A DNA stretch of 52,399 bases, taken from positions 1-52,399 of the forward strand of contig CANQSS010000010.1 in the NCBI GenBank assembly GCA_947626545.1, in the 5' to 3' direction. The position numbers and the translations under genes were made by a program. The first letter of the stretch is position 1, and every line of letters starts with the position of its first letter. The stretch is from an uncultured Akkermansia sp. Lineage in GTDB: Bacteria > Verrucomicrobiota > Verrucomicrobiia > Verrucomicrobiales > Akkermansiaceae. This document shows, piece by piece, positions 1 through 8,448 of the stretch. The notes under the pieces were generated by a model. The model made no database searches. It was given only the letters and a program-made list of their open reading frames with translations, and was not told where the DNA came from.

Positions 1-184
1 TTTGCCCAAAAATCGCCAAATCCTGCTATCATCATGCTTCCCGCCCATGAATCTACATTTTCTTGGGACGGATGTGCGCGCAAACTCCAAAAATCGTAAA
101 TCCTAAATCGTAAATGAATTGCATGTTTGGATCGCTTTTTCTTGGGACGGATGTGCGGTTGCCCTGTCCCATTGTTTTGCAGCC
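1..184. repeat. intergenic repeat region upstream of dapA
   Basis: Non-coding. It holds two direct copies of an 18-20 bp motif (tttcttgggacggatgtgcg at 58-77 and 138-157), a short array of CGTAAAT-like heptamers around 95-117, and a gttgccctg end like the 3' end of the dispersed element. No gene is supported here. Confidence 0.6.
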
Positions 185-214
185 TTGACAATGGGAGGTC
201 TCCTGCGGTATAGT
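185..214 (+). promoter_or_regulatory. dapA promoter (short leader)
   Basis: TTGACA (185-190), 18 bp spacer, TATAGT (209-214). The expected transcription start near 221 leaves only about 6 nt before the ATG at 227. Confidence 0.7.
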
Positions 215-226
215 AGCGACGAACTT

Positions 227-1111
227 ATGAGATACTCAGGTCTTTATACCGCGATCATAACTCCATTCCGTGACGGGGTGGTGGATGTCGAAGCTTTCCG
301 CGCACTGATCGAGGCGCAAATCGCCGCAGGGGTCACAGGTATTGTCCCGGTGGGAACCACGGGCGAATCCCCTACCCTCTCTCACGCCGAACACATGGAG
401 GTCATTCGTTTGGCTATCGAGAGCGTAGCCGGACGCTGCCAGGTGATTGCCGGGACCGGGTCAAACTCCACTGCTGAGGCTATTACCATGACTAAAGAGG
501 CGGCAGCCATGGGAGCAGACGGCACGCTGCAGGTCTGCCCTTACTACAACAAGCCCAGCCAAGAAGGTCTCTACCGCCATTTCAAAGCTATTGCCGAGTG
601 TTCCGACCTTCCCGTGCTGCTCTACAGCATTCCCGGGCGTAGCGGCATTGAGATTGCCGTGGAAACCGCGGCGCGGCTTGCCGCAGATTGCCCCACCGTT
701 GTTGCTATCAAGGAGGCGGGCGGCAGTGTGGATCGCGTCAATCGACTTGTGCAAGCGGTGCCGGAAGATTTTGCCGTACTCTGCGGGGATGACGGACTCA
801 CCGTTCCTTTCATCTCGTGCGGAGCGGTGGGGCTGGTGTCGGTGACATCCAACGTGGCGCCTGCGCAGATGAAAGAACTCGTGGATGCCGCTCTGAACGG
901 CGATGGCAAGAAAGCGCTTGCTCTGCAGAAGAAGTACTACCCGCTCATGAAAGGGCTGATGAGCTTGGACGTCAACCCCGTACCCATCAAAGCGGCTCTG
1001 GCGCTGCGTGGAGACATCTCTTGGGAACTGCGTCTGCCGCTTGCTCCGCTGGCTGAGGAGAAAAAAGCTGTGCTGGCTGACTTGCTTCGCCGCTTTGGTT
1101 TACTCGCATAA
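227..1111 (+). CDS. dapA: 4-hydroxy-tetrahydrodipicolinate synthase
   Basis: Cytosolic first enzyme of the lysine/diaminopimelate branch; condenses pyruvate with aspartate semialdehyde. The 294-residue protein has the family GTTGES motif (about 43-48), the YYNKP segment (about 106-110), the catalytic Tyr in YSIPGRSG (about 133) and the Schiff-base Lys in AIKEAGG (about 162). The frame is open back to 119, but family proteins begin at MRYSGLYTAIITPF, and the promoter at 185-214 lies inside the longer reading, so the ATG at 227 is the start. dapB follows after 19 bp, giving a dapAB unit. Confidence 0.95.
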   Translation: MRYSGLYTAIITPFRDGVVDVEAFRALIEAQIAAGVTGIVPVGTTGESPTLSHAEHMEVIRLAIESVAGRCQVIAGTGSNSTAEAITMTKEAAAMGADGTLQVCPYYNKPSQEGLYRHFKAIAECSDLPVLLYSIPGRSGIEIAVETAARLAADCPTVVAIKEAGGSVDRVNRLVQAVPEDFAVLCGDDGLTVPFISCGAVGLVSVTSNVAPAQMKELVDAALNGDGKKALALQKKYYPLMKGLMSLDVNPVPIKAALALRGDISWELRLPLAPLAEEKKAVLADLLRRFGLLA

Positions 1112-1130
1112 TCCCGTACCTTAACTCATT

Positions 1131-1862
1131 ATGAACATTCTTGTCACCGGTATCTCAGGTCGCATGGGGCAGGCCGTAAAGCAGGCCGTCGAACTTTGTC
1201 CCGATACAACATTGACCTCTACCCATGACGTGGGGCAGGACATTGCTGCCGCGCTTGCCCAAGCCGACCTTGCCATCGACTTCTCCTTTCACGGCTTCAC
1301 TCCGGAGTTGCTGGCTGCGGCGGTGGAGCAGAAGAAGCCACTCGTCATCGGTACAACCGGTCACACAGATGAAGAACGCGCCGCCATTACTGATGCTGCC
1401 AAGAGCATTCCTATTGTCTTTGCTTCCAACTACTCCGTGGGAGTAAACACGCTTTTCTGGCTCACCCGCAAGGCCACTCGTATCCTGCAGGGTTATGATG
1501 TGGAAATCGTGGAAATGCACCACCACCATAAGCTGGATGCTCCCAGTGGAACCGCCCGTTCCTTGGCCGAAGTCGTGTGTGAGGAAACAGGCACGGAATA
1601 CAAGAAGGATGTGATGCATGGCCGCGAGGGCATGGTGGGAGCGCGTCCCCAGCGGCAGATTGGTATGCATTCCTTGCGCGGTGGCGATGTGGTTGGGGAC
1701 CATACCGTCATCTTCGCTGCCGATGGTGAGCGCGTGGAACTCGCGCACAAAGCTTCCAGCCGCATGACCTTTGCCTCCGGCGCCGTTCGGGCGGCTCTGT
1801 GGCTGGCAAACCAGCCGGCCGGTCTCTACAGCATGCAAGATGTGCTCGGCTTCAAAGACTGA
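1131..1862 (+). CDS. dapB: 4-hydroxy-tetrahydrodipicolinate reductase
   Basis: NAD(P)H-dependent second step of the dap pathway. 243 residues, close to the usual length. The N-terminal Rossmann loop GISGRMG is at residues 7-13; the conserved catalytic block MHHHHKLDAPSGTA lies at about 129-142, with the His pair and Lys. It follows dapA closely and its 3' end overlaps the likely folK start, so dapA-dapB-folK-panB probably form one transcript. Confidence 0.95.
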   Translation: MNILVTGISGRMGQAVKQAVELCPDTTLTSTHDVGQDIAAALAQADLAIDFSFHGFTPELLAAAVEQKKPLVIGTTGHTDEERAAITDAAKSIPIVFASNYSVGVNTLFWLTRKATRILQGYDVEIVEMHHHHKLDAPSGTARSLAEVVCEETGTEYKKDVMHGREGMVGARPQRQIGMHSLRGGDVVGDHTVIFAADGERVELAHKASSRMTFASGAVRAALWLANQPAGLYSMQDVLGFKD

Positions 1863-2361
1863 TGCCTGCGACGCACGCCGCACAGGATTTTCCCTCGGTT
1901 CGAACAGCGGTAATCGCTTGGCGTTCCTCGAACGCGCCTGCGACCACCTCGCACAGATCTTCGGTGATTTGCGCCTTTCGCAGGTATATGAGACGGAGCC
2001 GGTAAATTGCCCGCCCGGCAGTCCAGCTTTTCTGAACGCCTGTGTGGAGGTAACCACAACGATGCCGACGGAGGAGATTTTACGCTGCTGTCAAGAAATT
2101 GAAAAGGCGCTTGGACGCGTTCGCTCCGGCATCTACGGCGAAGCTCGCACCTGTGATATCGACCTCATCTACTCCGGTGATCTGCAGGCAGACACACCCC
2201 AGCTTACATTGCCTCATCCGCGCGCCACACAGCGGCGTTTCGTACTGCAACCTCTGTGCGACATCGACCCGACACTCGTGCTCCCCGGACAAACTTCTAC
2301 CGTACAGGAGCTTCTAGCGCGCTTGCCGGAGTTACCTTCCGTCACTCTCTTCGATCTGTAA
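1840..2361 (+). CDS. folK: 2-amino-4-hydroxy-6-hydroxymethyldihydropteridine pyrophosphokinase
   Basis: Transfers pyrophosphate to the pterin in folate synthesis. Recognised by SLGSN near the N-terminus, GRVRSGIYGEARTCDIDLIY (metal/ATP loop with the DIDL aspartates) and LPHPRATQRRFVLQPL near the C-terminus. The start is uncertain. The in-frame ATG at 1840 overlaps dapB by 23 nt and gives 173 residues with a 15-residue, unusually Cys/Arg-rich lead-in. A TGATG overlap start at 1862 would be more natural but reads in another frame. panB begins 6 bp after the stop. Confidence 0.85.
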   Translation: MCSASKTDACDARRTGFSLGSNSGNRLAFLERACDHLAQIFGDLRLSQVYETEPVNCPPGSPAFLNACVEVTTTMPTEEILRCCQEIEKALGRVRSGIYGEARTCDIDLIYSGDLQADTPQLTLPHPRATQRRFVLQPLCDIDPTLVLPGQTSTVQELLARLPELPSVTLFDL

Positions 2362-2367
2362 ACCGCC

Positions 2368-3144
2368 ATGACTACCGAAGAAAAATTCCACCTCATTCAA
2401 GCCTGTAAGGGGGTACGTCCGGTCTCGCAACTCACGGCCTACGATTACCCAACCGCACGTCTGCTGGATGAAGCAGGTGTGGATATGCTGCTGGTGGGCG
2501 ATTCGCTGGGCATGATGGTGCTCGGCTTCCCGGATACTACAAGTGTGACCCTGCAGCACATGGTGCACCACACTGCCGCCGTAGCACGCGCCCAAACCAG
2601 AGCTTTGCTCGTGAGCGATATGCCCATCCACACCTACGACACGCCGGAACAAGCCTTGGAAAGCGCACGCGCACTCATTGACGCAGGAGCCGAAGCCGTC
2701 AAGCTGGAGGGTGGCTGCACGGTGGAACCCATGATTCATGCCTTGGTGCAGGCCGGTATTCCCGTGCAGGCACATATCGGTCTGCTGCCTCAACACATCA
2801 AGGAAGACGGCGGCTACCGCATGCGTGGCAAGTCAGACGCCGAGGTTGCTGCCCTTATGGCCGACCTACAAGCTGTCACTCGCGCCGGCGCCTTTTCCGT
2901 GGTCATCGAATGCACGCGGGCAGAAGTAACTGCGCAGCTCACGGCCGCATCTTCTATCATCACCATCGGCATCGGCTCCGGACACGGCACCTGCGATGGC
3001 GAAGTGCAAGTATTCCATGACCTGGTGCGCTATTTTCCTTGGTTCACCCCACGCTTCGCGGTGCAGCATGCCGACGTGGCGGGCAGCATCACTTCCGCCG
3101 CAAAAAAGTGGGCTTCCGGCCTCCTTCTCCCACGGGAAAAGTAA
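2368..3144 (+). CDS. panB: 3-methyl-2-oxobutanoate hydroxymethyltransferase
   Basis: First committed step of pantothenate/CoA synthesis: adds a hydroxymethyl group from methylene-THF to ketoisovalerate. 258 residues, usual size. Diagnostic segments: LTAYDYPTARLLDEAGVD, the metal-binding VGDSLGMMVLG, SDMPIHTY, KLEGG, AHIGLLPQ, and the catalytic-Glu region VVIECT. The folate neighbour folK fits the THF-dependent chemistry. Last gene of the dapA-panB run; no clear terminator follows. Confidence 0.95.
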   Translation: MTTEEKFHLIQACKGVRPVSQLTAYDYPTARLLDEAGVDMLLVGDSLGMMVLGFPDTTSVTLQHMVHHTAAVARAQTRALLVSDMPIHTYDTPEQALESARALIDAGAEAVKLEGGCTVEPMIHALVQAGIPVQAHIGLLPQHIKEDGGYRMRGKSDAEVAALMADLQAVTRAGAFSVVIECTRAEVTAQLTAASSIITIGIGSGHGTCDGEVQVFHDLVRYFPWFTPRFAVQHADVAGSITSAAKKWASGLLLPREK

Positions 3145-3218
3145 AGACGATACCTTTCGGGAAGCCTCCACGACCTGCAAATGTTTCACCCTGCCCGCAC
3201 GCAGCGGGCCAACAAATG

Positions 3219-3545
3219 CTAGTCGTCTGCCGGAACAGAGGGCTGGTGAAATGAGGGCGGAGAAATACGGAGCGTTGTCTTACAGGTGGGGTACGGATAG
3301 GGCCTTTCGTAGCAAAAGATGCCGGTGATGGTGATGACCAGATCATCACCTTCAAGATGGGCTTCATTGCACCAATCACTGCGCGTTTCCCTGGATCCAT
3401 CGTCTCCGGATGTAAAGATAATCTGCGGGACAATTCCCCCCCCTCAGGCACCCAAATGACAAAAACACACGCTCCTGAATGCGCCACGCCGCGATCCGTG
3501 CACACCCAGAAACGACCGAGGGTGGCAAATACGGCGCATGGACGT
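3219..3545 (-). pseudogene. frameshifted small protein remnant (poly-G tract)
   Basis: Read on the minus strand, two protein-like stretches lie in different frames on either side of an 8-G run (plus-strand C's at 3436-3443). The first contains AVFATLGRFWVCTDRG and VFVIWVPEGG; the second contains IVPQIIFTSGDD, LVITITGIFCYERPYPYPT and ends at a TAG at 3219. One extra G would join them into about 105 residues. No start codon is evident; the 5' end abuts repeat copy A at 3548. Function unknown. It may be a decayed gene or an off state of a phase-variable one. Confidence 0.35.
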
Positions 3546-3547
3546 CT

Positions 3548-3786
3548 AGGGCAAACGCATTTGAGAAAAGCTCATCAACGGATGAAGTGCTCTTATTGGC
3601 TGATATCACTGTCCATACGTATCAAAAATCATGACAACAAGCACTCATCATGCTGATGGTTTTAAAGAAGCCCTTGCATACGTTGACGGTTCAAAAATTC
3701 TGTGCAATGCACACATTATTAATAAATCGTACATCGTACATCGTAAATCGTACATAGGCAAACGCATTTTCTAATGCGTTTGCCCT
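3548..3786 (+). repeat. MITE-like dispersed element, copy A
   Basis: Begins agggcaaacgcatttgag and ends with the inverted match aatgcgtttgccct. Inside is an array of CGTAMAT heptamers (about 3725-3755), followed by the hairpin GGCAAACGCATT-TTCT-AATGCGTTTGCC. GGACGTC occurs just outside both ends (3540-3546 and about 3791-3797), a possible target duplication. Confidence 0.8.
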
Positions 3787-4017
3787 GCACGGACGTCCCG
3801 AATGCATCATCAGCTCCTTCTGCTCGCCTCTCACGGCGTAGAGAGAGTTACAACCGTCGTCCCATTCGTGCCGAAGTTCCCATCCGTCAATAGCTCGTGG
3901 CACCTGCTGACCTTCCTCTTGCTGGAAAGGAAGTTCGGTGCAAACCTCTTCCTCACCATTATCCGGCATCCCGAGCGTGAGAAACAACAGGCAACTCTGA
4001 ACAAAATAGCGCATCAT
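3691..4017 (-). CDS. small putative secreted protein with repeat-derived C-terminus
   Basis: 108-residue ORF starting 18 bp after the DUF805 stop, so it could be the last gene of the trp transcript. The N-terminus (RYFVQSCLLFLTLGM) resembles a short signal sequence; the middle (GWELRHEWDDGCNSLY) is unlike anything I recognise. The final 32 or so residues (ANALENAFAYVRFTMYDVRF...) are read from repeat copy A in reverse; the same peptide is encoded by other copies. The original C-terminus has therefore probably been replaced by the element. Confidence 0.4.
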   Translation of the reverse strand: MMRYFVQSCLLFLTLGMPDNGEEEVCTELPFQQEEGQQVPRAIDGWELRHEWDDGCNSLYAVRGEQKELMMHSGRPCRANALENAFAYVRFTMYDVRFINNVCIAQNF

Positions 4018-4035
4018 GGCGTGATGGTAGCGTGG

Positions 4036-4761
4036 TCATGCTTTTCCACTGCCACCGCACTGGGGGCATGGAAATCCGTTCGGTAGCTTTCCTTCTCCAT
4101 GGCAGAGCGAGCAAGAAACAGACTGCTGCGGTGTGCGGCTCTCGGAATGAGAAAACACTTCGACTGGTTCTTCGTCATCTGACGGCCCTTCATCATCACC
4201 GATGGCGTCACCTTCATCGTCCTTCACACTCTCCATGCAGCACATCATCGCAAAAATGAGTAATCCGATGCCCGGAATGAAGGCAATGAGCGCATACCAT
4301 CCCGATTTGCCAATATCATGCATCCTGCGAACGGCTGCACTCACAGCCACAATCAACAGCCACGCGATAAAAAGATAAAGTAAGGTGTACCCGATGCTCA
4401 CACATGCCACTCGAAAACCATGCAGGACGAACTTCAGCAAATCTTCGAGCAACCCTCCCACCATCAGCTCCACGATGTTCAATAACTGAATGCCCACCCA
4501 TAACGTTATGCGCACCACGACCAAAGCCGCCAATGCCATAAACGCGAGTCCGATGATCGTGAGCCAGAATGTCTGCCGCGGCATGCGCCCGGTGAAACGT
4601 ACATTAAACTCTACTGCCGCCGAGTCGCGCATGATTCCATTTCGCGCGTAATCCGCCAACTTCCCACCATACCTGGCGACACACGGGTGCCTCTCTGCAA
4701 AACTCCGCCAATGCTCGCAAATTGTCCTGAAACGTTCGCTGTTCATGGCTTTGTTCTTCAA
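4036..4761 (-). CDS. DUF805 membrane protein with C-terminal zinc-finger-like motif
   Basis: 241 residues (start possibly at the Met five codons later, MNSERF). The DUF805 core runs from about residue 55 to 175: FTGRMPRQTFW, several hydrophobic helices, and the typical RRMHDIGKSGWYALI segment before the last helix. An acidic linker (DDEGDAIGDDEGPSDDEE) leads to CSLCHGEGKLPNGFPCPQCG, a CxxCxGxG pair like those of DnaJ zinc fingers, which is not a usual DUF805 partner. It starts 19 bp after trpF and is probably co-transcribed. Function unknown. Confidence 0.8.
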   Translation of the reverse strand: MKNKAMNSERFRTICEHWRSFAERHPCVARYGGKLADYARNGIMRDSAAVEFNVRFTGRMPRQTFWLTIIGLAFMALAALVVVRITLWVGIQLLNIVELMVGGLLEDLLKFVLHGFRVACVSIGYTLLYLFIAWLLIVAVSAAVRRMHDIGKSGWYALIAFIPGIGLLIFAMMCCMESVKDDEGDAIGDDEGPSDDEEPVEVFSHSESRTPQQSVSCSLCHGEGKLPNGFPCPQCGGSGKA

Positions 4762-4780
4762 ACTCTAGCAATAAGTCCCC

Positions 4781-5428
4781 TCAATCTTGCCTGGACATCG
4801 TCCTGCACGCATGGATAGCGGCAAGCAGCCTCACGGGATCTTTCAGCCCCGGAGCAAGCTCCACACCGGAGTTCAAATCAATGCCATCCGGTGAACAGTG
4901 ATCAAGAAGTTGCGGGATGTTTTGGGCGTTGATTCCCCCGGCAAGAATCCATGGGTGTGGGAAGTTCACATGCGAAAACTGCTCCACATCAAGCGACCTT
5001 CCTGTACCGCCGGAACCTACATCTCTCCCGGCATCCAACAGGTACATCGTGCAAAAGGGGGCCCAATCGTCCAGCTCCTTTTGCAGAGCAGCCGCGCTTC
5101 CACAATGTTCTGGCCAGATAGTGCGGATGACTCGATCTACTCCGATTTTTTCAGCGTCCTCCCGGGTCTGCGCGCCGTGCAGTTGAGCATAGTCGAGATG
5201 GGCAATTTGCATGATACGCACAATCTCTTCCGCCTGTTGACGTACGAAAACGCCCACACGCGAAGCAAAGCGGGTGTGGATGGCAGCCGCACGCTCTGCC
5301 GTGATGCTACGCGGGCTGCTGCGATGAAAAATAAAACCGACATAGCGCGCTCCCAAGGCGAGCGAAGCATCCACAGTGCCGGCATGCGTCTGCCCGCACA
5401 CTTTGATGAAAGGGAGTTTCTTATTCAT
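4781..5428 (-). CDS. trpF: phosphoribosylanthranilate isomerase
   Basis: Amadori isomerisation step of tryptophan synthesis; TIM barrel. 215 residues. KVCGQT near the N-terminus carries the catalytic Cys; LDYAQLHG (about 78-85), YLLDAGRDVGSGGTGR with the catalytic Asp, LAGGINAQNI and GIDLNSGVE are family hallmarks. The ATG overlaps the trpC stop by 8 nt, indicating coupled translation. Confidence 0.93.
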   Translation of the reverse strand: MNKKLPFIKVCGQTHAGTVDASLALGARYVGFIFHRSSPRSITAERAAAIHTRFASRVGVFVRQQAEEIVRIMQIAHLDYAQLHGAQTREDAEKIGVDRVIRTIWPEHCGSAAALQKELDDWAPFCTMYLLDAGRDVGSGGTGRSLDVEQFSHVNFPHPWILAGGINAQNIPQLLDHCSPDGIDLNSGVELAPGLKDPVRLLAAIHACRTMSRQD

Positions 5429-6188
5429 GGAGGAGTTGGTGTAATGTTTGTTGCGGATCAGGGGAAGTCATGAGAGCCGTGCCGACCAGCGCAGCATCGT
5501 ACCCGGCGGCGGCGGCATCTTGCAGGTGACTGCGCTCGCTCATGGCGCTTGCGGCTATCCAAATTTCTCCCGGTGCGCGCAGTGAAGCCAAATGCAGACC
5601 CGCCGTACGGTCTGTGGAGAACGTTTCAAGGTTACGCGCGTTGACCTGAATGATGCGAGCGCCACTCCGGCGCGCCATAGCAAGCTCCCGCTCAGAAAAA
5701 ATTTCAACCACGGCGTGGATGCCATGCTGCTCTGCCAATTCCCTCAAACCGCGCAGTTTACCAGCATCCGGCGTCAGGGCAACGATCAGAAGCAACGCGC
5801 TTGCAGGAGTGGCCAAAGTCGCTCGCACTTGCAATTCGTCAAAAATAAAATCCTTTCGCAGCAGGGGAAGCCCGGCTGCATGCGCCGCCTCCAAGTCCTC
5901 CACGCCGCCGTGAAAATAGGCTCGTTCGGTGAGTACGCTCATGCACGTAGCTCCACCCGCAGCGTAGGCAGACGCCATCTGCTGCGGCGTCGCTCGGTCA
6001 TTGATCACCCCCGCAGAGGGCGAGCTGCGCTTGTACTCCGCAATCACCCGCAGAACATGCCCGGCGGGAAGCGGCGAACGTAGGGCAGCGCAAAAATCCG
6101 GACGCGGGACGACAAGCGGCTGCGGCATGTGGGCGCGCAGAGCTTGCAGCTCCGTCTGCTTGGCATCAATGAAACGTTGCAGATTCAT
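5421..6188 (-). CDS. trpC: indole-3-glycerol phosphate synthase
   Basis: Ring closure to indole glycerol phosphate. 255 residues from MNLQRFIDAKQTEL; the frame is open further upstream into trpD but that is not family-like. IAEYKRSSPSAG (catalytic Glu/Lys), LRKDFIFDELQV (catalytic Lys), VVEIFSERE and QVNARNLETF are diagnostic. The start overlaps the trpD stop as ATGA (6185-6188). Confidence 0.95.
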   Translation of the reverse strand: MNLQRFIDAKQTELQALRAHMPQPLVVPRPDFCAALRSPLPAGHVLRVIAEYKRSSPSAGVINDRATPQQMASAYAAGGATCMSVLTERAYFHGGVEDLEAAHAAGLPLLRKDFIFDELQVRATLATPASALLLIVALTPDAGKLRGLRELAEQHGIHAVVEIFSERELAMARRSGARIIQVNARNLETFSTDRTAGLHLASLRAPGEIWIAASAMSERSHLQDAAAAGYDAALVGTALMTSPDPQQTLHQLLHE

Positions 6189-7204
6189 GATACTTTTCCC
6201 CACGATTTTACCACTTTCATGCCCACACCGGAAGCCAAAGCTTCGCGTGCACGCTGAGAGCATTCTCGCTCATCAAGCCCCGGCTCGAACATTCGAATCC
6301 CGAACGCCACATTGAAAGCGACCATATCCATCATCGCCTGCGATCCCTGCCCGGTGAGAATGGAACGAAGCGCCGCAGCTGCTTCTTCCTTCGTTTCCAC
6401 TCGCAGCTCATCCGGAGAAGACGGCGGTGTCGTGAATCCCCATTCTCGTGGGTCAAGCGTCACTTCCTCCACACGATCGCCCTGCACCATACAAGCCGTG
6501 GCGGGTCCGAAAAGCGTAAGTTCATCATACCCCTGCGCGCCGCAGAAAACGTACGCCCGTTTATAACTACCGCTGACCGCCAGCGTATGTGCCACCAGCG
6601 GCACAAACTTGGGAGCCGCTACGCCCAGCATCATCAGCGACGGACGGCTCGGATTGATCAGTGGACCGAGCAAATTGAAAAGTGTACGCACGCCCAGCTC
6701 GCGCCGGATGGGGCCCACGTGCTTGAAACATGGATGGAAATGCGGCGCAAAAGCAAAGGCGAAGTTGCACGAGGCAAGCGACTCGCGAATGCCCGCCGGG
6801 TCGAGGTCGAGAGGGTAACCGAGTTGCTCCAGCACGTCGCCGGCACCACTGGAGGATGAAGCGGCGCGGTTCCCATGCTTCACGATGAGATAGCCCATGC
6901 CGGCAAGCGTAAGCGCTGTAGCGGTGGAGCAGTTGAAGCTGTGCTTGCCGTCGCCACCGGTACCCACCACGTCCGCATAATCACCCTCCACCCCATCCAC
7001 AAGGCAAGCGCGCTGTAAAGCGTTTTGCACCGCAGCGTGCATTTCCTCGGCAGTCTCCCCCTTGGCGCGCAGCGTGAGCAAGAACGCACCGGATTGTGAG
7101 GGCGTAAGCTGCCCGTCCATAAGTCGGGCAAACGCGTAGTTTGCTTCCTCGGCAGAGAGGTCACGCCCCTCAGCGAGCTGATCGAGTATTGTAGCTGTTG
7201 TCAT
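6185..7204 (-). CDS. trpD: anthranilate phosphoribosyltransferase
   Basis: Couples anthranilate to PRPP. 339 residues. The PRPP/metal loop VGTGGDG is at 80-86, NCSTATA follows, then KHGNRAASSSSGAGD (family norm KHGNRSxSSxSGSAD) and LGVRTLFNLLGPLINP. Not fused to a glutaminase; trpG is separate. Starts 40 bp after rtcB on the same strand, overlaps trpC by 4 nt. Confidence 0.95.
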   Translation of the reverse strand: MTTATILDQLAEGRDLSAEEANYAFARLMDGQLTPSQSGAFLLTLRAKGETAEEMHAAVQNALQRACLVDGVEGDYADVVGTGGDGKHSFNCSTATALTLAGMGYLIVKHGNRAASSSSGAGDVLEQLGYPLDLDPAGIRESLASCNFAFAFAPHFHPCFKHVGPIRRELGVRTLFNLLGPLINPSRPSLMMLGVAAPKFVPLVAHTLAVSGSYKRAYVFCGAQGYDELTLFGPATACMVQGDRVEEVTLDPREWGFTTPPSSPDELRVETKEEAAAALRSILTGQGSQAMMDMVAFNVAFGIRMFEPGLDERECSQRAREALASGVGMKVVKSWGKVS

Positions 7205-7244
7205 AGTTGTGTGTGGTGAAAATGCGGTTCGTGGTAGGTTCTGA

Positions 7245-8432
7245 CTATCCCTTCAGCACGGCTAGCGGCCTGAGACGCACAACGGGCTGCACCAAGTCAG
7301 CCTCGCGCTGCAGAACATCTTCGATATTCTTGTAGGCGGAGGGCGCCTCGTCAAGCTTCTTTTGGCTGCGCATGTCGTGAACGATATCCTTCATGCGCTC
7401 CTGCTCGGCTTCCAACGAAAGCTCCTTTTGAGCCGCCGTACGCGAGAGCTTGCGCCCTGCTCCGTGAGAGGCCGAACAGAAAGAAGCAGGATTGCCCAGA
7501 CCGCGCACAATGTATGAGTTCGTTCCCTGCGAACCCGGGATGACGGCGAGATCACCCTCGCGCACACGCACCGCACCCTTTCGGTGGATCCACAGATCCT
7601 GCCCATCATGGTTTTCCAGAGCGGCATAATTGTGGCGCGTGTAGATGCGCTCGATGAATTCGATATCCGGGATAAACTCACGTAGCACGCCCTCCAGCAG
7701 CTCCTGCATTTTTTCATGGTTTGCCTTCGCAAAATCCAAGCACAGCTGCATCTCGCGCACGTAAAGCTCGTACTCCTCGCATCCGCGTGGCAGGAAGGAG
7801 AGCTGATGCTTCACCACCTCATCCTGCCGGAAACGGCGACAGAGCTCGGCGGCCAGCTTGTTGTACTCCGTGCCCACCTTGTTGCCGAGGTTGCGCGAGC
7901 CGGAGTGTATCATGTACCAGAGCTTACCTTCCTCATCCGCCTGCAGCTCGATGAAGTGATTTCCCCCGCCCATAGTACCGAGCTGGTATTGAGCCGAGTT
8001 GAACTCCTGCTTGCAGATGCGGGTGGACTCCCAGCGCTCCGTCTCATCAAAGATGGGGTGCTGCTGCTTTTTGCTCTGGTGAGCACAGCCCACCGGAATG
8101 ACCGCGCGTATTCCTGTACGCCGTCCCTCGGCCTTGCCCATGATCTCACGCAGCTTTTCACGATCGAGTGTGGCTGCATCAATGTTGGTTTTGCATGCGG
8201 ACATCGAGCACCCGATATCCACGCCCACCGCGTTTGGTATGACTGCATCATGCAAGGCAAGGATACATCCGATGGGTACGCCGAACCCGCAATGCGCATC
8301 CGGCGCGAGCGCCACCCGCTGCACGACGCAGGGGTGCTTCGCCACGTTCCTTGCCTGCCTCAACGCTGCTTCCTCGATTTCTCCTGCCCAGTTGAGGATG
8401 GGTAGGCATCCCTCTTCTTCTATCACGTTCAT
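7245..8432 (-). CDS. rtcB: RtcB RNA ligase
   Basis: GTP/Mn-dependent ligase joining 2',3'-cyclic phosphate or 3'-phosphate RNA ends to 5'-OH ends; in bacteria linked to RNA repair. 395 residues, in range. Visible: APDAHCGFGVPIG, the Mn-binding GVDIGCSM (Asp/Cys about 72-75), GTMGGGNHFIE, HSGSRNLG, and near the C-terminus SHGAGRKLSR with the guanylated His. No archease or RtcA is nearby. Its position between trpG and trpD on the same strand is unusual; a 70 bp gap with a strong hairpin precedes it and 40 bp separates it from trpD. Confidence 0.93.
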   Translation of the reverse strand: MNVIEEEGCLPILNWAGEIEEAALRQARNVAKHPCVVQRVALAPDAHCGFGVPIGCILALHDAVIPNAVGVDIGCSMSACKTNIDAATLDREKLREIMGKAEGRRTGIRAVIPVGCAHQSKKQQHPIFDETERWESTRICKQEFNSAQYQLGTMGGGNHFIELQADEEGKLWYMIHSGSRNLGNKVGTEYNKLAAELCRRFRQDEVVKHQLSFLPRGCEEYELYVREMQLCLDFAKANHEKMQELLEGVLREFIPDIEFIERIYTRHNYAALENHDGQDLWIHRKGAVRVREGDLAVIPGSQGTNSYIVRGLGNPASFCSASHGAGRKLSRTAAQKELSLEAEQERMKDIVHDMRSQKKLDEAPSAYKNIEDVLQREADLVQPVVRLRPLAVLKG

Positions 8433-8448
8433 GGTACTGTGAGATAAT

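Noticed and set aside
119..226. 36-residue N-terminal extension of DapA
   Set aside because: Contains the promoter hexamers and repeat sequence; family proteins begin at the ATG at 227.
6290..6305. cattcgaatcccg resembling a tRNA T-arm
   Set aside because: Lies inside trpD coding sequence and no cloverleaf can be drawn around it.
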